In this document: one piece after another, positions 57,429 to 64,000 of the stretch
Layout: each line of letters begins with the position of its first letter
Numbering within the stretch: the first letter of the stretch is position 1
Assembly: GCA_037178625.1 (NCBI GenBank)
Contig: CM074131.1
Span: forward strand, 248,001-312,000
From: Skeletonema tropicum
Lineage: Eukaryota; Bacillariophyta; Thalassiosirophyceae; Thalassiosirales; Thalassiosiraceae
Direction: 5' to 3'
Length of the DNA: 64,000 nt
Position numbers and translations under genes: made by a program
The notes under the pieces: generated by a model
The model's database searches: none
What the model was told of the DNA's origin: nothing
What the model saw: only the letters and a program-made list of their open reading frames with translations

Positions 57429-58320
57429 AATAACTGTCTGATATCTACACAGTAGCGGTGACGAAGAGCGACTCTACACAACTGCAGAGGAGTTATTGTG
57501 CAATTTTGATCAGCTCTGAGATTCAAACTATCTCCTTCTAAAAAGCTGAAGAGATGATACATTCAAAGCTGTCGAAATCATCTTCGCAGGTCACATCACT
57601 GATATAGAAGTAGCCTTCGAGATGATTGCCATTGATCGAGAACACATAAATGACCTTGTTAAAACTTTTATGACCTATTCGATATCCAGGGGTGTCGATC
57701 TGATCACGTCTCATGTAATAGCAGCTAAGTATGTGCTTTTGGCTTTCATTTGCTGCCGTGAACTACAAATACATATCATGATACATAAGTACTTAATAGA
57801 TAAGTAAGTAAGACCAAGACTTCTTTTCTCGTACCAACTTGAACTTCAACATCACTCGGTACTCAAGATGTCCACCAAAATCGCTCACAAAAAATCAATC
57901 ATGCCGACCATCGCAACATTAATTCAATCATGCCGACCAAAAGCACCAGAGAGCCATTCATTCAATCATGCCGACAGACAGCATCATGAAGAGTTCTCAC
58001 AGCCATTCATTCAATCATGGATGGCAAATTTCTGTTGCAAGCCTCATGCCGCTGCTTGCTGTGCTCATAATTTTTCATCGAGCAAACTGTCAACATCATT
58101 CGCTACCAGACCACCATGTCGGCCAATTCTCCGCCCTCCGCTGGCAGGCCGCTTGATATACTACCGCTGCCTCCCAACAGCGTTCACCCACAAGCATCGC
58201 CGCCGCCTTGAAGCAGGCTCCGCCGCTAACGACTGCAGCCGACGATCGATGATTACAGGTGAGTTACAACCGATTCATGATCCCCTGTCCGGTTTTAATG
58301 GCTGATCGAGCAACAACTTC

Positions 58321-58499
58321 AGCGCCGAGGAAAGCCGGCGCTATACAAATTGGCCCAGCACCGTGGAAGCCGGTGCTATACAAATTGGCCCAGCACCGTG
58401 GAAGCCGGTGCTATACAAATTGGCCCAGGGCTCAGTCCCAGCACCGAGGCAAGGCCGGTGCTATACAAATAAGGCCCATCGCCGAGGTTAGCCGGCGAT
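58321..58499. repeat. Hairpin array, copy 3
   Basis: Same five stem-loops as in copies 1 and 2; all stems are unchanged. It lies in the part of copy 3 that is still of good quality. Confidence 0.8.
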
Positions 58500-59446
58500 T
58501 AATTCAATTGGCCCAGCTTTTCTTTGCGCCTTCGGGTGTACTCGATTTGGGGTTCCGAGAGAGATAGTAACGGTCGGTTTCCAAGGTGGGTCACGGCGGC
58601 CTTCGGAGGTGCTGAGAGGCTTAAACAGAGTGTCCGTCCTCCTCAGGGAAAGATTGGCACAGTTCCTTTAGGGTTTGCTAGACCATAAATCCGTCGCTAA
58701 ACTACCGTTCGATCTCGTTGAAAAGCATCCCCACCAACATTTTTAAATCTTTGTTGTGTTTGTTTGCTGTCTCTTTGTATTTTGTATCTCTAATGAATCT
58801 TTGTTTTGTTTCCTATCTCTAAAAACAGTGCTTTGTAGTTCATGTGGAGGCACTCTCTTCGCAAGGCGTATCGCAAGCTACACAGCCAGCGTCCATACAT
58901 CCACCGCAACTCGAACCAAGCAGAGACTCTTGACGGAAGGCCTTCACTAGCAGGGAGGAACAAATACGGGAGTTTAGTTTGAGCAGTCGAGCAGGGCCTG
59001 CTCTCAAGTTGCGACCATCGCTGTCGCGTGTCTAATGGCACATTATTTGCTGCCTTTTTCTAGAGATAAAGAGACGGGATGATTGGGAATTGGCGTTTTC
59101 GTCTCCATAGGTCATAGGAATGAGTCTTGAGATAATGTGTCTCATGTTTTGTCAGATGTAAATAATAATAAGTTCAATTCCAATTCTCTCGCTTGATCTT
59201 ATGCTCTCCCTCTTGAGATCCACCCAACAAGTGTGTACGTCATGCTCAGTTCCAATACACATCACTCGGTCGATCATTCGTCCTCATCTCTACCATTGTC
59301 CTTCTGCATAAAGTACTACTACTTATCAAAGCTGATAGTGAGAGCATGAAGAAGTTTTTGAAACTTCCCTCCGACAAAAATGACACACATGACCTCGCCA
59401 ATGACAATGATAGCTAGCTCTCGACGCAAATTGACATCGATGATTT

Positions 59447-59809
59447 GTGTCACCAAACACATGTTGCTGCAATGGCATTCAAGCTAACATAGAGAACAAT
59501 AGTGATGTCATCAATGATGACGGCAGCCAAGCGCCTAACCATCTCAGTGCCCCTCGCACCACACAACAACACCTTCACGATGAAGAAGTAGACGAAGATG
59601 AAATCATCCCCAACCAAATGCTCCTCTATCACAACCTCAGCATCTCCAATTGGTCCACCGCCCTCAAATCCCTCCGCGACCATCCCCTCTCAGCATCCAT
59701 ATGGAGGATCATCAATCGACATGGGAGAATGCTCCCCCTCCACGCGGCACTATTGTACGGTGCTTGTGACAATGCCTGGAGCCACATGATAAATGATTTG
59801 CTCTATTGA
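59447..59809 (+). pseudogene. Ankyrin N-terminal fragment, copy 3, with Trp codon in place of the stop
   Basis: Reads GACDNAWSHMINDLLY where copies 1 and 2 stop at TAG after GACDNA. A one-base deletion upstream (CAAGCGCC against CAAGTCGCC) changes the leading frame, so no normal start is available. Confidence 0.45.
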
Positions 59810-60244
59810 AAGAAATTGATTCTTAGACAAATTGTGAGCCTGTTTTAGAGTAAAGAATGATGAAGACGAAAGTTGAAAAGTCCGCCAACTAAATATTCTC
59901 ACACCCCTCGTGCACTGAAGTCTGATATTTAAACCATTAGATCGGAAAAAGATGAGTACCCGGTACGAGACTTGATGTAGTTTTGTGCTAACTTGAGCGC
60001 TTCAAGTTGTTGTTTGCTGTATGAGAGATAAAAAGCTTGTGCTTGTGTTGTTGAGAGCTGAGAATATGCTGTGTTTCATTGTGAGCAGAAAGCTGAATCT
60101 GTAGTAGTTGAATATGTTGATGAGAGTTTCATCAGAGAATCTGTTGCTTGTGCGCTTGAAGAGCAAGCGATCGATAGTGGGGTGGTGCGGTGACACGCCC
60201 CGGTAAAAATGTTCTGAGTGTTATAAGTAGAATTGCCACTGAGA

Positions 60245-61428
60245 GCAAAAATAGTTAAAGGTTCGACAGGCAGTCGAATCAATACTATCTACACGACAAC
60301 AAACCACGGCGGTGGTCTCCGCTGACCTGCTTAGGAAAAACGAATCTCTCTCCATCTGGACTCATCCACCGAATCCCGATGTTTGGCGAGTGTAGAAACA
60401 TTAGTTTGTACCAATTTTGAGCTTCGCTATGAGGGATCTGGTCCCATTGCCAAAGCCTGTGGGTACAGAATCAGGTTTTACAGATTTTTAGACAACGAGA
60501 GATGTGAACCTCTCCTGTCAAACATTACTACACATAGGATTGTTCTAGTAGATGAAACGGAAGCATTAGCTGGCCTCTATACCGCATCCTTTGGTGCAAA
60601 CTGCCGAGGGGAATGGTGGGTCTTCGTTTCATTCTCCAATGGGATCATATAAAATTGACTTGAACACGCTCGCATGGGGAGAAATTGCTCATTGTGTTTC
60701 GAGGCGAAGGGAGGCAGCCATACACACAATCAGCAAAGATAGAGATGGAGCATTGAGGCAATCCTCCGAGCGGGGGGAAGGAAACGAAGGCATGGGGAGA
60801 CACGGAGAGACAAGCAGAGAAAGAAGCGTCGCGACAACAAAACTATTGCGGCTAGAAGAGTACCTAGGCGTGATGTATCATGACAAAGAATGAGCTTCTC
60901 GTCGGGAAAACGCCAATTTGGCAGAAACAGCGTTTTGGAGGCAACAACAATAATGCAAAGTCGGGTGGCCTCGTGTTTCAAAAAAGAAGGCAACCAAGAG
61001 AGTATTGATGCATTCATGAGAGAGGCAACACCGCTGTAAAAGTGATTCAAAAATACACCAGTAGAAAAAAAACAATCGAGCGTGAACGAAGAGCTGCAGC
61101 TTTGCCAAACACAAGTACATGGTATGTAATGCTTTCAAACACACAACGATACAGAAAAACTTGTCGCGATGCTCGAAAACATGGGCATGACATCTGCACT
61201 GTCCCCCCCGGAAAAACATCAGGATCCATGTACACAAAAAACTTGTGCACGTCAAATTGTCGACTTTTTACGACGCAATGAAAGGCTGAACAAGGCAGGA
61301 GGTATGATGACGCTGACAGATGTGTTATTGCTTATTCAATAGAGCAAGAGGGACTAACATGATTTCCCCAGATGATTTTGCTGAAGGCACTCGACTTAAT
61401 GGAAGATTTGGTACAAATTAGATGTTGA
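60245..61428 (+). pseudogene. VPS36: VPS36-like gene, copy 3, many indels
   Basis: Homologous to 39313-40477 throughout but with many single-base gains and losses, so no long frame survives. The family blocks (NITTHRIVLVDE, GGMMTLTDV region) can still be followed by switching frames. Most changes are probably sequence error rather than decay. Confidence 0.5.
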
Positions 61429-62423
61429 GTGAATATTCTGGGCTGATCTTAACTCTTCGAGACTGCAAGATGGAGTCATTACAAACATAATGATTATTTT
61501 TCCACGATGCACTTGGAGGTGATCACGTGATGCGCAGCATTGAGCATGCATTCGATTGTGCCCCGTAGTGAGATTAGACACCGCAGCTAATAGGAATCAC
61601 TTCCGAAACTGGGTGATTAGTGGAACATTTTAGATAGCAAACAATCAAACGCATCATTACTATGTCGCCACCCCTCCATTGCGCTGTCACAACATGAAGC
61701 ATAGAAAGGCATGCTAATTCTTTGCCTTCACTTTTCTGCGGGAAGGTGTACGTATGTACACTTCGATACTTGTGTGTCTCCAGACTTTACTTTCTCGCCA
61801 GTGAGAAAACACTTTCCCACGACTGAACTTTTTGCCGCAGCTGAAAGAGTCGTTGTTGTCCTCGTCCACACTCTCAAACAGATCACTTTTCAGCAAACCA
61901 ACGACGTCGTGGTGGTTGGATTATGGTGATCGAAGGTGAGTTCATTCCGATGACAGACGTCTCGTGCCTCGTGCGTCTCTGTGCAAATCTCGAGTTTTCG
62001 GAGGATTGTTGGATTGGAGATATGTTTTGTTAAGTTAATGGCCCTCAGGTGCACTCGGTTTGGGGTTCCGAGAGAGATAGTAATGGTCGGTTTCCAAGGT
62101 GGATCGCGGCGGCCTGGAAAGAGTGGAAAGGCTTTAAAATGGATGTTTGTTTTATCCCCTCAACGAAGTGGGGCATCATCGTCCTCCTTTTTTGGCCGAG
62201 ACTATGAATCCGTCGTCAAACCACTGTCGATCTCATTGAAAAGTATCCCCAGCAAAAACAAATCATGATCCGACTCTACTCTTATTCGTTGGTGTGGCAA
62301 TGAATGTTATTTCACGTAAATATTGTTAACCTACCCTCATCTAACAAACAATATTCTCTCCCTCTTTGAAAAAAAATCGTAGTGACTTCTTCCTTGAGCA
62401 ATCTTCTGACAAAGTTTCATACC

Positions 62424-62613
62424 ATGGTTTCTTCGACGCAACTCAGCAGCGCCATGTTTGACGATGTTTTCTCTCTGACATCATGCACCTCACCAGCTGC
62501 CAACCTTCTCAAAAATCAAGTCAATAATGGACGGTTCTTGGGATTTTACTCATCTACCTGCAACTATGAGAAGAATGCTCGTTGATAACCCAAACCATTG
62601 TGCGTATTTGTAT
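62424..62613 (+). pseudogene. 651-residue unknown protein, copy 3, 5' end only
   Basis: Starts at the equivalent ATG, is shifted by extra T and A bases near 62468 and 62512, and is cut by the gap. Confidence 0.5.
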
Positions 62614-63113
62614 NNNNNNNNNNNNNNNNNNNNNNNNNNNNNNNNNNNNNNNNNNNNNNNNNNNNNNNNNNNNNNNNNNNNNNNNNNNNNNNNNNNNNNN
62701 NNNNNNNNNNNNNNNNNNNNNNNNNNNNNNNNNNNNNNNNNNNNNNNNNNNNNNNNNNNNNNNNNNNNNNNNNNNNNNNNNNNNNNNNNNNNNNNNNNNN
62801 NNNNNNNNNNNNNNNNNNNNNNNNNNNNNNNNNNNNNNNNNNNNNNNNNNNNNNNNNNNNNNNNNNNNNNNNNNNNNNNNNNNNNNNNNNNNNNNNNNNN
62901 NNNNNNNNNNNNNNNNNNNNNNNNNNNNNNNNNNNNNNNNNNNNNNNNNNNNNNNNNNNNNNNNNNNNNNNNNNNNNNNNNNNNNNNNNNNNNNNNNNNN
63001 NNNNNNNNNNNNNNNNNNNNNNNNNNNNNNNNNNNNNNNNNNNNNNNNNNNNNNNNNNNNNNNNNNNNNNNNNNNNNNNNNNNNNNNNNNNNNNNNNNNN
63101 NNNNNNNNNNNNN
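62614..63113. other. Assembly gap of 500 N
   Basis: Exactly 500 undetermined bases, a conventional size for a gap of unknown length. It falls inside the third tandem unit, so the true number of units is not known. Open frames that run through the N bases are meaningless. Confidence 0.99.
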
Positions 63114-64000
63114 AACTTCCACTTGCCTCGACTACGCTCGGCCAATAATATCACACAACAATCAACATCTCATTCTCCTCCTCCACCAACCACAAGCAGC
63201 GGCTCCTCCACCAGCAATGACAGAAAAAGACCGTACGTTTGTACCTAAGCAGGTCCAGATTATACTCGTGTAGATATCTAATCTGATTAACTTTGTATTT
63301 ATTTAGATGCTGCCGTTGCTTGTGGGTTGGTGGTGGAGGTAGATGGCGTTGGTGGAGGAGGAGTAACACCACAAGCAACAACAGCATCGTCCTCTTTATC
63401 AATGTGAAAAGAAATGTCTTGAATGCAATAAGCCACGAAGTCCTTATTACAAGCTAGGAGTTTTTTCCAGATGATGGTAGTAAGCAATATAACCGAATTT
63501 CCTCCTCTTCTTGATCCGACGAGTCGTCGATTGGGAGCATGCCGGGCGGTGGTAGGCCGCCATGGTTGTTGTTGGTGTTGTTGGTAGGATTGTTGGTTGC
63601 TGTTGTTCGACGGGGTGATGCGCCGCCGCCGCCGCTGCTCATGTTTTTTATGCAATTTTTTGTGATGCTTTGCTCTCTCTCTACAAGATGGTTTTCAAGT
63701 TTATGCAATTTTGTGATTTACACACTCATAACAATCGGATCTCTATCGTTCAGGATTTCATAATTAATTCATGTCTGAATGCAATAGCTAATGAATCTGC
63801 TGCGTTGCCATGAGATATTTGGTTGGGTAGGTGTTAGCAAAAAGAGAGGTTAGATAGGTCGCGGTCGGTAAGTTGTATGCAGTGTCGGCGGCACCAAGTC
63901 GAGGCGGCGATGCAAAAAGTAAAAAATGCCGTCAATACTAATCTTCTTCTTGATAGACGAAAGCGGCGAGCAAACTTACCAGAAGTCAATGTCTAATAGC
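63114..64000. other. Sequence after the gap: repeat family D and a doubtful small frame
   Basis: 63241-63306 matches the inverted repeat at 21984-22049. A minus-strand frame from ATG at 63642 reads MSSGGGGASPRRTTATNN, then GGLPPPGMLPIDDSSDQEEE, Gly/Asn/Pro-rich and ending at 63454; a neighbouring frame (to 63299) continues with KDFVAYCIQDISFHIDKEDD. These could be exons of one hypothetical gene but no clean splice joins them. It is not part of the tandem unit, so an unknown amount is missing in the gap. Confidence 0.4.
63241..63306 (+). repeat. Family D repeat, plus-strand copy
   Basis: GTACCTAAGCAGGTCCAGAT, then TAGATATCTAATCTGATTAA and CTTTGTATTTATTTA; the inverted partner is 21984-22049. 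Confidence 0.65.

Larger units (their letters stand above)
57401..62613 (+). repeat. Tandem unit copy 3, partial (5.2 kb), cut by a gap
   Basis: Follows copy 2 almost exactly up to about 58.9 kb; beyond that single-base insertions and deletions become frequent, many in homopolymers (CTGTCCCCCCCGG at about 61200, GAAAAAAAATCG at about 62370). The copy stops at the N run in the 651-residue gene. The indel pattern is typical of low-quality sequence at a contig end. Confidence 0.9.

Noticed and set aside
62527..63273. Open frames running through the N block
   Set aside because: They are open only because N bases contain no stops.

Overview
The window reads as nuclear DNA of a diatom or a close photosynthetic stramenopile. 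Genes have spliceosomal GT-AG introns, mostly about 65-110 bp. Two proteins begin with a signal peptide ending in the Ala-Phe junction used for import into secondary red plastids. A Ty1/copia fragment, ankyrin and MORN genes, and an S-adenosylmethionine decarboxylase-aminopropyltransferase fusion (a gene type described from diatoms) all fit. No bacterial operons, CRISPR arrays or tRNA genes were seen. Gene models come from reading splice sites and protein motifs by eye; no similarity search was possible.

Region 1 (1-36.4 kb) is a gene-and-repeat mosaic. It opens with a copia RNase H end and nested inverted-repeat elements. Good genes follow: the polyamine fusion enzyme (3843-6289, minus), a WDR55-like WD40 protein (8515-10263, plus), a secreted or membrane protein built of repeated acidic modules (10813-13200, plus), a GFA-fold protein of the DUF6151 type whose intron carries a 1.8-kb insertion (14085-16595, minus), an ankyrin protein (20240-21733, plus), a MORN protein (23084-24097, minus), a zinc-finger protein (26366-27496, minus), a plastid chaperonin Cpn60 (29033-31360, minus) and a plastid-type 2OG-Fe(II) oxygenase (33361-34581, plus). 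Between them are a decayed tyrosine-recombinase-like gene, several inverted-repeat elements (one with a clear 9-bp target duplication), a short insertion with 17-bp duplications, and short repeat families present two or three times.

Region 2 (36.47-62.6 kb) is a head-to-tail array of a unit of about 10.465 kb. Two copies are complete and nearly identical; the third is cut by a 500-N gap. Each unit holds a run of five tandem hairpins whose stems change in a compensatory way, an ankyrin fragment, a VPS36 (ESCRT-II) gene with three frame breaks that can be read as ultra-short introns, a 651-residue protein of unknown family with a possible Cys-His-Asp triad near its C-terminus, a C-terminally shortened cysteine synthase, and a conserved protein cut by the unit junction. 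Copy 2 has a frameshift in the 651-residue gene. Copy 3 gains many single-base indels toward the gap, which looks like poor sequence.

Region 3 (63.1-64 kb), after the gap, is unrelated to the unit. It contains a repeat shared with 22 kb and one low-confidence open frame. The strongest leads are the hairpin array, the possible 19-34 nt introns of VPS36, the membrane-anchored polyamine fusion, and the modular secreted protein.
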